Source of the DNA: Firmicutes bacterium UBA5201
GTDB taxonomy: Bacteria > Bacillota > Clostridia > Peptostreptococcales > Acidaminobacteraceae
NCBI GenBank assembly: GCA_002412775.1
Contig: DHVT01000008.1
Location: forward strand, 60,878 to 124,877
Reading direction: 5' to 3'
Length of the DNA: 64,000 nucleotides
The stretch's first letter is position 1. Each line of letters starts with the position of its first letter. This document shows positions 35,485 through 44,633 of the stretch, one piece after another. The position numbers were made by a program, and so were the translations under genes. Below the pieces are notes generated by a model. The model did no database searches and had not been told where the DNA came from. It saw only the letters and a program-made list of their open reading frames with translations.

Positions 35485-36291
35485 ATGGAAATCACATCGT
35501 CCCAGAACAAATGGATCAAATTGGCTAAGTCTCTTGCAACCAAAAAATATAGGGAGAAGGAACAAAAATTTCTTCTTGAGGGTCTTAGAACTGTTTCGTT
35601 GGCTATTGAGACAGGTCAGATCTGTCATGCGATTCTGGTATCCAGTGATGTGCTGTCGCAAAATGAAAAGACGTATGAATTTGAGGAGATTGCCCCAGTG
35701 TATTCTGTAGAAACCGGTTTATTCAAGGAAATCGCTCAAACTGAGAATTCCCAAGGGGTCATAGGCATCATGTCCATCCCGGAAAAACTGGGCGAAGAGG
35801 ATTTTTTGGAGCTACTGGGAAAAGAAGAAATCGATTCTCTGATCATGCTCGACCGTTTGCAGGACCCGGGCAATATGGGCACTGTCATCAGAACGGCCGA
35901 TGCCTCGGGTTTTTCATATATCATACTCAACAAAGGCTGCGTGGACGTCTATAATGACAAGGTTGTCAGAAGCACAGTCGGATCGATTCTAAACGTCCGA
36001 TTTGTTGAGACGGTAAATCCCGTTCGTTTGATCGAGTCACTCAAATTGCTGAATTACAATATTGTTGTGACAGCACTCAAAGATGCAAAGGACTATAAGC
36101 GGGATGACAACTATTCGGTAAAAAATTGTCTGGTGATCGGCAATGAAGCCAACGGTGTCTCCGAAGAATTGATTGGTTCGGCCGATGTTTGCGTCAAGAT
36201 TCCCATATTTGGAAAGGCAGAATCCTTGAATGCCGCTGTGGCTGCAGGGATTATGATGTATAAGATTTCAGATGCCAAATCATCCACATAA
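35485..36291 (+). CDS. TrmH/SpoU family rRNA 2'-O-methyltransferase
   Basis: 268 residues from ATG 35485 (TTG three bases earlier also possible). SpoU motifs: LDRLQDPGNMGTVIRTADASG (motif 1), LVIGNEANGVSEELI (motif 2) and IPIFGKAESLNAAVAAGIMMY (motif 3), forming the knotted SAM site. The N-terminal approx. 100 residues is the usual substrate-binding domain. Likely methylates a 2'-OH in 23S rRNA (YsgA/RlmB-like). Located between ktrA and pheS, which matches the common Firmicutes order rRNA-methylase then pheST. Confidence 0.9.
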   Translation: MEITSSQNKWIKLAKSLATKKYREKEQKFLLEGLRTVSLAIETGQICHAILVSSDVLSQNEKTYEFEEIAPVYSVETGLFKEIAQTENSQGVIGIMSIPEKLGEEDFLELLGKEEIDSLIMLDRLQDPGNMGTVIRTADASGFSYIILNKGCVDVYNDKVVRSTVGSILNVRFVETVNPVRLIESLKLLNYNIVVTALKDAKDYKRDDNYSVKNCLVIGNEANGVSEELIGSADVCVKIPIFGKAESLNAAVAAGIMMYKISDAKSST

Positions 36292-36295
36292 AAAC

Positions 36296-36324
36296 TTGTT
36301 TGATGATTTGTTTTGTGATATCAT
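36296..36324 (+). promoter_or_regulatory. Promoter of the pheST T-box transcript
   Basis: TTGTTT (36296-36301), 17-base spacer, TATCAT (36319-36324). The same TATCAT -10 is used upstream of thrS. Confidence 0.75.
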
Positions 36325-36329
36325 AGCTG

Positions 36330-36567
36330 TATTGGAAAAACCAACATCTGTGAAAGAGAGAGTAAGCGTAGGATCTTTTAAAGAGAGGAAAGCAAACGGT
36401 GTAAGCTTTCTATTTTGAAAACGCTGAAGTTCACTCTGGAGATGCACTTTTGAACTCGAGTAGGAAGTGCCGTTTGCCGCGTTAAGGTTCTGAGAGGATT
36501 GCTGTCGCAATCAAATTGGGTGGTACCGCGGAATATACTCCGTCCCTTTATGGGATGGGGTTTTTTT
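36330..36567 (+). promoter_or_regulatory. T-box leader for pheST, specifier TTC (phenylalanine)
   Basis: Antiterminator GGGTGGTACCGCGG at 36518-36531 and terminator ACTCCGTCCC (36537-36546)/GGGATGGGGT (36552-36561) with T7. The stem I segment GAAG-TTC-ACTCTGGAG gives TTC at 36430-36432, matching the gene's amino acid and the flank pattern of the valS leader. Confidence 0.93.
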
Positions 36568-36598
36568 ATTTTTTGAATAATCAAGTGGGAGGACGAAA

Positions 36599-37618
36599 AT
36601 GAAAGAGATTTTGGAAAAATTACTGCTCTTGGCTACAGATGAAGTGAAAGCCGCAAAGAGTCTTAAAGAACTGGAAGACCTTAGAGTCAAATACTTAGGT
36701 AAAAAAGGTGAAGTGACATCCGTACTGAAAAACATGAAAGATCTCAGCAATGAAGAGCGACCTATCATAGGTAAGATGGCCAACGACGTGCGTGAAGCCA
36801 TTGAGAATCTTCTGGACTCCGTCAAGGAAGACAAGAAGAAAATTGAAATGGAAATTCAATTGCAAACAGAAGGAATTGATGTCACCATGCCTTCTAAGAA
36901 AAGCCTTAGAGGACATAAGCACCCTCTGAACGTTGCGCTTGATGAAATAAAGGAAATATTCCTCGGCATGGGGTTTAAAATTGCAGAGGGACCGGAAATT
37001 GACACCGTCTATCATAATTTTGACGCTCTTAATGCTCCAATCGACCATCCATCGAGAAGTTTGTCGGATACATTCTACATCAATGAAGAACTCATCCTTA
37101 GAACACAAACATCGCCGATTCAGGTCAGAACCATGAAATCTCAAAAACCGCCGATTCGAATCATAGCACCTGGTAGATGTTTTAGAAATGATGAGATCGA
37201 TGCGACCCATTCACCGATGTTTCATCAAATTGAAGGACTCGTGGTGGATAAAGACATCACTATGGCGGACCTCAAGGGCACGCTGGATATGTTTGCCAAG
37301 AGGCTGTTCGGAAGTCAGACACGCACCAAATTCAGACCGCATTATTTTCCTTTTACCGAACCTAGTGGCGAAGTGGATGTCTCTTGTTTCAAATGTGGTG
37401 GAGAGGGTTGCAGATTCTGTAAAGGGAGCGGTTGGATTGAAATTTTAGGGTGTGGTATGGTCCATCCCAATGTGCTGAGTGAATGCGGCATCGATCCTGA
37501 AATCTATACTGGTTTTGCGTTTGGTATGGGTCTTGATCGAATTACGATGCTCAAATATGAGATCGACGATATTCGAATTTTGTTCGAAAATGATATCCGA
37601 TTGATCAAACAATTTTAA
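36599..37618 (+). CDS. pheS: Phenylalanyl-tRNA synthetase alpha subunit
   Basis: 339 residues. N-terminal coiled coil (to about residue 85), then class II core: motif 2 around GRCFRNDEIDATHSPMFHQ, cysteines in CFKCGGEGCRFCKGSGW typical for Firmicutes PheS, and motif 3 GFAFGMGLDRITML near the C-terminus. Forms an alpha2-beta2 enzyme with PheT, encoded 21 bases downstream. The T-box gives amino-acid control. Confidence 0.98.
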   Translation: MKEILEKLLLLATDEVKAAKSLKELEDLRVKYLGKKGEVTSVLKNMKDLSNEERPIIGKMANDVREAIENLLDSVKEDKKKIEMEIQLQTEGIDVTMPSKKSLRGHKHPLNVALDEIKEIFLGMGFKIAEGPEIDTVYHNFDALNAPIDHPSRSLSDTFYINEELILRTQTSPIQVRTMKSQKPPIRIIAPGRCFRNDEIDATHSPMFHQIEGLVVDKDITMADLKGTLDMFAKRLFGSQTRTKFRPHYFPFTEPSGEVDVSCFKCGGEGCRFCKGSGWIEILGCGMVHPNVLSECGIDPEIYTGFAFGMGLDRITMLKYEIDDIRILFENDIRLIKQF

Positions 37619-37639
37619 GATAAGGTTAAGGAGGCAAAA

Positions 37640-40030
37640 ATGAGAGTACCTATAGAATGGTTGAAATCCTATGTTGATATAGAAAATATAGATGAAAAGA
37701 CTTTGATGGACAAACTTGTCCTTACGGGTTCGAACAACGAAGGCTCATATAAGATTTCCGAAGGAATTGAAAATGTGGTGGTGGGGAAAATCCTTAACAT
37801 CACTCAACATCCCAATGCCGACAAATTGGTTGTCGTGACAGTTGATGTTGGTACTGAAGAAATTCAGATCGTCACAGGTGCGACAAACATCAATATCGGA
37901 GATTATATTCCAGTTGCATTGAATGGGGCAACCATCGCTGGGGGCGTCAAAATCAAGAAAGGCAAACTTAGAGGTGAAGTGTCAAATGGAATGCTATGTT
38001 CACTCGAAGAGCTAGGTTTTGAAGGGTCTTCGATTCCAAAGGAATTCGATGATGGCATACTGATTTTAGACCAACCATATCCAGTTGGTGAAGATATTTT
38101 GAAGATTCTTAAGTTGGACAATTCAGTAATTGAATTTGAAATTACGCCTAATCGTCCTGATTGTTTGAGTATGCTCGGCATGGCACGTGAAGTCTCGGCA
38201 AGTTTTGATGTTCCGGTCAAGCTTCCTGAACTGTACACAGAGTCGGCAGCTTCTGAAGTTGAATCTTTTGCATCCGTTAAAATTGTTGATCCGGACCTTT
38301 GTCCCCGATATGCGGCAAAAATCATCAAGAATATTAAAATCGAGTCATCACCGCAATGGATGCAACTTCGATTGATGCAATCCGGTATGCGTCCAATCAA
38401 CAACATTGTCGATATCACAAATTATGTCATGCTTGAATATGGACAACCGATTCACGCATTCGACCTACATTCGGTATCAGGTGGCGAAATCATCATCAGA
38501 AGGGCACTGGAAGGCGAAGTGATCACTACGCTGGACGACAAAGATAGAGTTTTGAATCAAGACATGCTCGTGATCGCCGACAAAGACAAGCCAATTGCGA
38601 TTGCGGGTGTCATGGGTGGTGCCAATACTGAAATCAGCAGTGACACGAAGGCGGTCTTGCTGGAAGTAGCCACATTTGACAAAACAAGCATCAGAAAAAC
38701 CTCAAAAGATTTGGGACTGCGCTCTGAGGCGTCATCAAGGTATGAAAAGGGTGTCAGCGCTGAACTTCCGGCAATGGTCGTCGATCGCGTGTGCCATTTG
38801 ATTGAACTTTTAGGTGCGGGTGAAGTCGTACCAGGCCTTATAGATGTTTATCCAAACAAAGCTCCAAGACTTGAAATCCCGTTTCGTGTGGAGCGTATCA
38901 ACCAAATGATCGGCTGTGAACTCACTATTGATGAAATGGTTGCGATTCTAAAAAAACTGGAAATTGAGGTCGATGATAGTGACGGTCATAAAGCCATCCC
39001 TCCTTATTATCGATTGGATTTGCTCAAAGAGATTGATTTGGTTGAGGAAATTGCAAGGCTATATGGTTACGATCAAATCAAAATGACATTACCTAAAACT
39101 TCAACGTGGGGTGCAAGAACCAATGCCCAATTGATTGAGGAAAAAGCAAAGACGGAGCTTTTGGCATCTGGAGTGGATGAGATTTTGACCTATTCCTTTG
39201 TCTCCAGAAAGGATCTGGATCGAATCCATTTGCCAGAAGACAGTTTGCTCCGCAAGCAAGTTGAACTCATCAACCCACTAGGTGAAGAATTCAGTGTCAT
39301 GAGAGCCTCGCTGGTTCCAAATGTACTTGAAGTTTTGTCTAGAAATTATAACCGTAAGAATCTGAAGGTCAAAGTGTTTGAGATGGGCAGTGTATTTTTG
39401 CCGAAGGAATTGCCTGTCATGCAACTGCCAATAGAGAAAAAAGTGTTGACCATTGGCATATACGGGGAACATGAGGACTTTTTCACATTGAAGGGTATCG
39501 TTGAAAACCTGTTGACAGGTGTTGGAATTGATGGTTATTATTTTGAAAAAGAGACTCATGCACCCACATACCATACCGGAAGATGCGCCAATATCATTTG
39601 GGGAGACCACATCCTTGGAACGATTGGTGAAATCCATCCTTTGGTTCAAGAGGAATACAGCCTGGGAATAAGAACCTATGTCGCTGATCTCGATTTCAAT
39701 TTGATCTTGCAATTGTCAAGAGAATCCAAATTATTCAAAGCCATTCCAAGATATCCTGCTATTGAGAGGGATATTGCAGTTCTTGTTAAAGATGAGACGA
39801 CATCGCTTCAAATTGAGCAACTTGTGAAATCTTCAGCAGGTGAACTTCTAGAGTCAGTGGTCATGTTCGATATGTATAAAGGACGCCAGATTCCAGAAGG
39901 GTACAAGTCGGTAGCATATGCTTTGGTGTTCAGATCTGAGGAACGCACACTGGAAGATGAGGCAGTCAATAAAATATTTTCAAAAATTCTAAAAGCGCTT
40001 GAAGTTGAGTTGGATGCGCAATTGAGATAA
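37640..40030 (+). CDS. pheT: Phenylalanyl-tRNA synthetase beta subunit
   Basis: 796 residues. tRNA-binding (EMAP-like) domain at about 40-150 with ITQHPNADKLVVVTVDVG, B3/B4 editing domain, B5 domain, and a C-terminal FDX-ACB anticodon domain from about 700 (FKAIPRYPAIERDIAVLV). GGAGG before ATG. Edits misacylated Tyr-tRNA-Phe. Ends with a clear terminator. Confidence 0.98.
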   Translation: MRVPIEWLKSYVDIENIDEKTLMDKLVLTGSNNEGSYKISEGIENVVVGKILNITQHPNADKLVVVTVDVGTEEIQIVTGATNINIGDYIPVALNGATIAGGVKIKKGKLRGEVSNGMLCSLEELGFEGSSIPKEFDDGILILDQPYPVGEDILKILKLDNSVIEFEITPNRPDCLSMLGMAREVSASFDVPVKLPELYTESAASEVESFASVKIVDPDLCPRYAAKIIKNIKIESSPQWMQLRLMQSGMRPINNIVDITNYVMLEYGQPIHAFDLHSVSGGEIIIRRALEGEVITTLDDKDRVLNQDMLVIADKDKPIAIAGVMGGANTEISSDTKAVLLEVATFDKTSIRKTSKDLGLRSEASSRYEKGVSAELPAMVVDRVCHLIELLGAGEVVPGLIDVYPNKAPRLEIPFRVERINQMIGCELTIDEMVAILKKLEIEVDDSDGHKAIPPYYRLDLLKEIDLVEEIARLYGYDQIKMTLPKTSTWGARTNAQLIEEKAKTELLASGVDEILTYSFVSRKDLDRIHLPEDSLLRKQVELINPLGEEFSVMRASLVPNVLEVLSRNYNRKNLKVKVFEMGSVFLPKELPVMQLPIEKKVLTIGIYGEHEDFFTLKGIVENLLTGVGIDGYYFEKETHAPTYHTGRCANIIWGDHILGTIGEIHPLVQEEYSLGIRTYVADLDFNLILQLSRESKLFKAIPRYPAIERDIAVLVKDETTSLQIEQLVKSSAGELLESVVMFDMYKGRQIPEGYKSVAYALVFRSEERTLEDEAVNKIFSKILKALEVELDAQLR

Positions 40031-40044
40031 GACTTTTCGAAACG

Positions 40045-40077
40045 AGGTGCTTTACCTATTGGGTAAGGCACCTTTTT
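40045..40077 (+). terminator. Terminator after pheT
   Basis: AGGTGCTTTACC (40045-40056) with GGTAAGGCACCT (40062-40073), one G-T pair, then TTTTC. Confidence 0.9.
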
Positions 40078-40114
40078 CAGCTGAAATTTCTCACAATATT
40101 TGCTGAGGATAGGG

Positions 40115-40142
40115 TTGTATTTTGCTCCAAAAGCGTTATGAT
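40115..40142 (+). promoter_or_regulatory. Possible promoter for the MATE gene
   Basis: TTGTAT (40115-40120), 16-base spacer, TATGAT (40137-40142). Confidence 0.5.
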
Positions 40143-40180
40143 GTAATTTAGATTGAATAAATATAAAGAGAGAAACCACT

Positions 40181-41518
40181 TTGAGAATAGATGAAAACAC
40201 GAACCCGATAAAGCTGGCTTGGCCAATTTTCATAGAAGTATTGCTTTTCATGATCATGGGCAATGTGGATACAGTGATGCTCAGCAGATTTTCAGATCTT
40301 GCTGTTGCGGCTGTGGGCAATGCCAATCAAATCCTTAACACACTGCTCATCCTCTTCAACATCACTTCTGCGGCTACAGGAATAATGGTCACTCAGTTCA
40401 TAGGCGCATCCCATAAAAAGGATTTGAACCAGGTGTATACTTTGGCCTTTGGATCCAATATATTATTGTCTGGTCTGATTGCAACCCTTCTATACACCTT
40501 CCAGTTGCAATTTTTGGGCTTGATCAATATGCCTTCAGAATTGTATCCGGATACGATCGCCTATCTTGATACAATGTTGGGATTCCTTTTTGTACCTGCA
40601 TTGTTCACAGTGTCGTCAGTTATTTTGAAAAGCCATGGACAGACAAAATTATCGATGTATTTGGCGATAGGCATGAACATCATCAATGTGATCGGCAATT
40701 ACATTTTTCTGTTCGGTCCATTCGGACTTCCTATACTCGGGGTAAAAGGTGTAGCGATTTCAACTGTTTTCAGTCGTTCCATCGCAGTCGTCATCATGCT
40801 TGTGGTGTTGGTGAAATATTATGGCGTCAAACCATCCATCAAACATCTGTTTCCCGTGCCCAAAAAATTGGTTATCCAGTTCCTGAAGCTCGGTTTGCCA
40901 TCGGCAGGTGAGCCGATTTCATGGCAGTTTTCACAGATGGTGATTTTTTCATTCATCAACTTGATGGGGACTGCGGCAGTGACCACAAAAATATATGTGC
41001 AAATTATTGTATGGTTCACATATCTGGCCACGCTTGCTATCGCACAGGCCAATCAAATCATTGTAGGACATTTGATCGGAGCGGGCAAAGAAGAGGAAGC
41101 CTATCGAATCACGATGAGATCGGTGAAGCAGTCGCTTGCGATAACCATGACCGTTTCTTTGGTGTTCGTGATTTTCCGGCATTCGCTGATGTCAATTTTC
41201 ACCAAGGATCCCATGATCATAAAATTGGGTGCTCAAATCATCATGATAGATTTCTTGGTCGAGTTCGGAAGGGTGCTCAATTTGGTCATCATCAATGCTT
41301 TTAAAGCCGCGGGAGATGTTAATTTTCCAGTGGTGGCAGGTGTATTCTCGATGTGGCTTGTGAGCACTGCTGGAGCATATTATTTTGGTGTCGTTCTGGA
41401 ATTCGGACTTGCTGGCATATGGCTTGCGATGGCTGCAGATGAGGTCCTCAGAGGTCTCTTGATGCTCAGAAGATTAATTAAGGGTGGATGGCGAGGCAAG
41501 AGGGTCATCCATGAATAA
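40181..41518 (+). CDS. MATE family multidrug/Na+ efflux pump
   Basis: 445 residues from TTG 40181; no in-frame ATG is close by, and AAAGAGAG lies upstream. About twelve membrane helices, with the MATE features KLAWPIFIEVLLFMIMGNVDT at the start, GNANQILN and the inversely repeated LKLGLPSAGEPISWQF at the start of the second half, and NAFKAAGDVNFPVVAG near the end. The basic tail (RRLIKGGWRGKRV) lies in the cytoplasm. Substrate unknown. Confidence 0.9.
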   Translation: MRIDENTNPIKLAWPIFIEVLLFMIMGNVDTVMLSRFSDLAVAAVGNANQILNTLLILFNITSAATGIMVTQFIGASHKKDLNQVYTLAFGSNILLSGLIATLLYTFQLQFLGLINMPSELYPDTIAYLDTMLGFLFVPALFTVSSVILKSHGQTKLSMYLAIGMNIINVIGNYIFLFGPFGLPILGVKGVAISTVFSRSIAVVIMLVVLVKYYGVKPSIKHLFPVPKKLVIQFLKLGLPSAGEPISWQFSQMVIFSFINLMGTAAVTTKIYVQIIVWFTYLATLAIAQANQIIVGHLIGAGKEEEAYRITMRSVKQSLAITMTVSLVFVIFRHSLMSIFTKDPMIIKLGAQIIMIDFLVEFGRVLNLVIINAFKAAGDVNFPVVAGVFSMWLVSTAGAYYFGVVLEFGLAGIWLAMAADEVLRGLLMLRRLIKGGWRGKRVIHE

Positions 41519-41541
41519 CCGTTAACATTTGGTGAAAACCA

Positions 41542-41569
41542 TTGTACTTCTGAAAAAAAATGATATAAT
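41542..41569 (+). promoter_or_regulatory. Promoter for the ABC-F gene
   Basis: TTGTAC (41542-41547), 16-base spacer, TATAAT (41564-41569). Confidence 0.65.
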
Positions 41570-41623
41570 TTATAGTTGAGTGTTTATAATACGGATTAAT
41601 AACAATTGAAAGGCGGTTGTTGC

Positions 41624-43252
41624 GTGATACAAGTAACGAATTTAGGATTAAGGTTTAGTGACCGAAAATTATTTGATGAAGTCAATATGAAATTCACACC
41701 AGGGAACTGTTATGGTGTCATCGGTGCCAATGGTGCCGGCAAATCCACATTTTTAAAAATCCTCTCGGGAGATGTAGAGCCCACGGAAGGAGAGGTTTTC
41801 ATGACACCTGGAGAGAGGCTTGCGGTACTTAAGCAGGATCACTTCGAATTCGATGAGTATTCTGTGATGGATACTGTGATCATGGGGCATAAAAGACTCT
41901 ATGATATCATGAAAGAAAAAGACGCACTTTACATGAAAGAGGATTTCTCCGAGGCGGACGGCATGAGAGCGGCTGAACTCGAAGGGGAATTTGCAGAGCT
42001 TGACGGATGGGATGCAGAGTCCAATGCTGAGAAGTTGTTAAATGGACTGGGTGTGGATTCAAACCTTTTCCAGAAGAAAATGGCAGATGTCCATTCTGGA
42101 GACAAGGTTAAAATCCTGCTTGCACAATCCCTTTTTGGATCGCCGGACAACTTGCTCCTCGATGAGCCGACGAACCACTTGGATTTTAGAGCAATCAGTT
42201 GGTTGGAAGAATTCCTGATCAATTATGACAAGACTATGATCGTCGTTTCCCATGATAGACACTTTTTAAATAAAGTCTGTACGCACATGGTGGATATAGA
42301 TTTCTCCAAAGCGAAAATGTTCGTCGGAAACTACGATTTCTGGTATGAGTCAAGTCAATTGATGCTCAGACTCATGAAAGACCAAAACAAGAAAAAAGAA
42401 GAGCGTGTAAAAGAACTTCAGGACTTTATCGCCAGATTCAGCTCCAATGCATCCAAAGCGAAACAAGCGACCTCAAGGAAGAAAACGCTTGAAAAAATCA
42501 ATATTGAAGATATCCAACCTTCATCAAGAAGATATCCTTTCGTAGGATTCACTCCGGAGCGTGAGGCGGGTAAAGATATACTGGCTGTTGAAGGCATAAC
42601 CAAAATTGTTGATGGTGTCAAAGTTCTCGATAATGTGAGTTTCACTGTGAACAAAGGAGATAAAATTGTATTTTTGAGTCGAAATGATCTCGCAAAAACA
42701 ATGCTGTTTAAAATATTGGTGGGTGAGGAAGAGGCGGATTCAGGATCATTCAAGTGGGGTGTGACCACCTCTCAAGCTTATCTTCCAAAGGATAACACCG
42801 AATTTTTTGAAGGCATTGAATATAATTTGGTCGATTGGTTGAGACAGTATTCGGTAGAGAAGACTGAGACCTTCATCCGAGGTTTCCTTGGTAAGATGCT
42901 GTTTTCAGGCGATGAGCCGTTAAAGAAATGCAATGTGCTGTCAGGTGGAGAGAAAGTGAGATGCATGTTCTCCAAACTCATGCTTTCCAAAGCCAATGTG
43001 CTTATACTGGATGAACCTACCAATCACCTTGACCTTGAATCCATTGAAGCCGTAAATAATGGCTTGATCGCATTCAAAGGCACTATGCTTTTCACTTCAC
43101 ATGACCATAAGTTCATCGAGACAATCTCAAATCGTGTTATCGAAATCACACCTTCTGGTCTATTTGATAAAGAAATTGAATTTGATGAGTTCCTCGATGA
43201 TGATGACATACAACAACAAATAGCTTCCATGTACGCTGTTTCCACAAATTAG
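41624..43252 (+). CDS. ABC-F ATPase, YbiT/YkpA-like
   Basis: 542 residues from GTG 41624 (AAAGGCGG upstream). Two ABC domains without membrane spans: first Walker A GANGAGKST and Walker B LLLDEPTNHLD, the linker between them (ABC-F hallmark), and a second domain whose Walker B ILDEPTNHLD and signature LSGGEKVR are intact but whose Walker A reads SRNDLAKTM, lacking the usual glycines. The N-terminal VTNLGLRFSDRKLFDEVN and FEFDEYSVMDTVIMGH segments match the YbiT/YkpA branch, which act on ribosomes. The altered second Walker A may be a subgroup trait. Confidence 0.9.
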   Translation: MIQVTNLGLRFSDRKLFDEVNMKFTPGNCYGVIGANGAGKSTFLKILSGDVEPTEGEVFMTPGERLAVLKQDHFEFDEYSVMDTVIMGHKRLYDIMKEKDALYMKEDFSEADGMRAAELEGEFAELDGWDAESNAEKLLNGLGVDSNLFQKKMADVHSGDKVKILLAQSLFGSPDNLLLDEPTNHLDFRAISWLEEFLINYDKTMIVVSHDRHFLNKVCTHMVDIDFSKAKMFVGNYDFWYESSQLMLRLMKDQNKKKEERVKELQDFIARFSSNASKAKQATSRKKTLEKINIEDIQPSSRRYPFVGFTPEREAGKDILAVEGITKIVDGVKVLDNVSFTVNKGDKIVFLSRNDLAKTMLFKILVGEEEADSGSFKWGVTTSQAYLPKDNTEFFEGIEYNLVDWLRQYSVEKTETFIRGFLGKMLFSGDEPLKKCNVLSGGEKVRCMFSKLMLSKANVLILDEPTNHLDLESIEAVNNGLIAFKGTMLFTSHDHKFIETISNRVIEITPSGLFDKEIEFDEFLDDDDIQQQIASMYAVSTN

Positions 43253-43255
43253 GAC

Positions 43256-43284
43256 TTGCAAAAAAAATGGAAAAAGTGTATTAT
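43256..43284 (+). promoter_or_regulatory. Promoter for the cold-shock gene
   Basis: TTGCAA (43256-43261), 17-base spacer, TATTAT (43279-43284). The -35 begins four bases after the ABC-F stop codon. Confidence 0.75.
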
Positions 43285-43290
43285 TAAGAC

Positions 43291-43428
43291 GTACCTTAGA
43301 TCCACAGGAAAAAAAGATTAATTAAAAAGTTAGGAAAACAAAATTCTTTTTTGAGTTTAGTTTCCAAGATTTTGTTAATATTTTTTCTAATAGGTTTTTA
43401 AGGAAATATTAAATTTTGGAGGCACAAC
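43291..43428 (+). promoter_or_regulatory. Long 5' leader of the cold-shock mRNA
   Basis: About 138 AT-rich bases between the promoter and the start codon, with no ORF. Cold-shock mRNAs of many bacteria have such long leaders that refold with temperature. Here only length and composition are seen; a thermosensor role is inference. Confidence 0.5.
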
Positions 43429-43629
43429 ATGAACGGAACTGTAAAATGGTTTAACTCAGAAAAAGGTTTTGGTTTTATCACTGGTGATGACGGAAAAGAC
43501 GTTTTCGTACACTTCTCACAAATTAACAAAGATGGCTTCAAGTCTTTAGAAGAAGGCGAAGCAGTTACTTTTGAAATCGCTCAAGGTCCTAAAGGTCCTC
43601 AAGCTGAGAACGTAACACCAATCAGATAG
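43429..43629 (+). CDS. cspA: Cold-shock protein, CspA family
   Basis: 66 residues, one OB-fold domain. RNP1 (GFGFIT) and RNP2 (VFVHFS) motifs are present in NGTVKWFNSEKGFGFITGD and DVFVHFSQI. An RNA chaperone. GGAGG seven bases before ATG, and codon usage looks biased, as for a highly expressed gene. Single gene with own promoter and terminator. Confidence 0.97.
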   Translation: MNGTVKWFNSEKGFGFITGDDGKDVFVHFSQINKDGFKSLEEGEAVTFEIAQGPKGPQAENVTPIR

Positions 43630-43639
43630 TCAAACCTGA

Positions 43640-43666
43640 AGCCTCGGCATAGCCGAGGCTTTTTTA
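43640..43666 (+). terminator. Terminator after cspA
   Basis: AGCCTCGGC (43640-43648) with GCCGAGGCT (43652-43660), then T5. Confidence 0.93.
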
Positions 43667-43715
43667 AATTTACAGTGCCGTCGTTCAATAGATTTTCAAG
43701 AGAGAGGATACATTT

Positions 43716-44552
43716 ATGTTTCAAACAGGAAAAACACAAAAAGCATATGTGAACAGATTTTCTGATTACGGTGCTTATTTGAGCGATGAGCTCAATGGAG
43801 AAAATGAAGTTTTATTGCCCAAGAAGTTGGTCAAGGACGATATGGAAGTCGATCAGGAGCTCGAGGTGTTCATCTACAGGGATTCGGAAAAAAGGCTTGT
43901 AGCCACCACAAAAAAACCATTGATTGAACTCGGAGGCATTGCAGTACTGGAAGTCACTGGCAATATTGAAAATGGTTTTTTCCTCAATATGGGCTTGGAT
44001 AAGGATTTATATTTGCCATATAATGAAGCAAAAGGACAACTGAGAAAAGGCCAAAAATGTCTTGTGACCATGTATGTCGATTTTAAAGATCAACTTTGCG
44101 CTTCCATGAAAATATACAATTATCTTACAGTGGGTACTGACTATAAAGTAGGGCAGCATGTGCAAGGTACCGTGATAGAGATCAAACCTGAAATGGGCGC
44201 TTTTTTCGCTGTCGATGACAAGTACCATGGGCTGATTCCAAGGCATGAGCTTTACAAGGAAATCAAGGAGGGTGCCAAACTTGAGGCAAGAATCACCCGA
44301 ATCCGTGAAGATGGCAGAATCAATTTAAGCATAAAGGAAAAAGCACATGTTCAAATCACGAATGATGTCGATATCCTATTGAAGGCTCTTGAGGAATCGG
44401 AAGGCGAACTGTATCTCAATGATGACAGCGATCCGGAGATCATCAGAAAACGTTTGAACTTAAGCAAACGCGCTTTCAAGAGAGCGGTTGGAAAACTCCT
44501 TAAGGAAAACAAAATCACTATATTTGAAGACGGTATTCGGCTTATAGAATAA
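43716..44552 (+). CDS. cvfB: CvfB-family S1-like RNA-binding protein
   Basis: 278 residues. Start MFQTGKTQKAYVNRFSDYGAYLSD is the first S1-like OB domain of CvfB/YitL, followed by a second OB domain (GGIAVLEVTGNIENGFFLN), a true S1 domain (VGQHVQGTVIEIKPEMGAFFA, then RITRIREDGRINLSI) and a C-terminal winged-helix segment. Known to influence virulence factor expression in staphylococci via RNA; here function is by family only. Confidence 0.85.
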   Translation: MFQTGKTQKAYVNRFSDYGAYLSDELNGENEVLLPKKLVKDDMEVDQELEVFIYRDSEKRLVATTKKPLIELGGIAVLEVTGNIENGFFLNMGLDKDLYLPYNEAKGQLRKGQKCLVTMYVDFKDQLCASMKIYNYLTVGTDYKVGQHVQGTVIEIKPEMGAFFAVDDKYHGLIPRHELYKEIKEGAKLEARITRIREDGRINLSIKEKAHVQITNDVDILLKALEESEGELYLNDDSDPEIIRKRLNLSKRAFKRAVGKLLKENKITIFEDGIRLIE

Positions 44553-44633
44553 ATCTCTAAAAATTTGTGTAAAAGCTTGCATTTTTTTAGTATAATGATT
44601 TTAGAATGATTGAATATGCGAGGGGTGTAGCTT

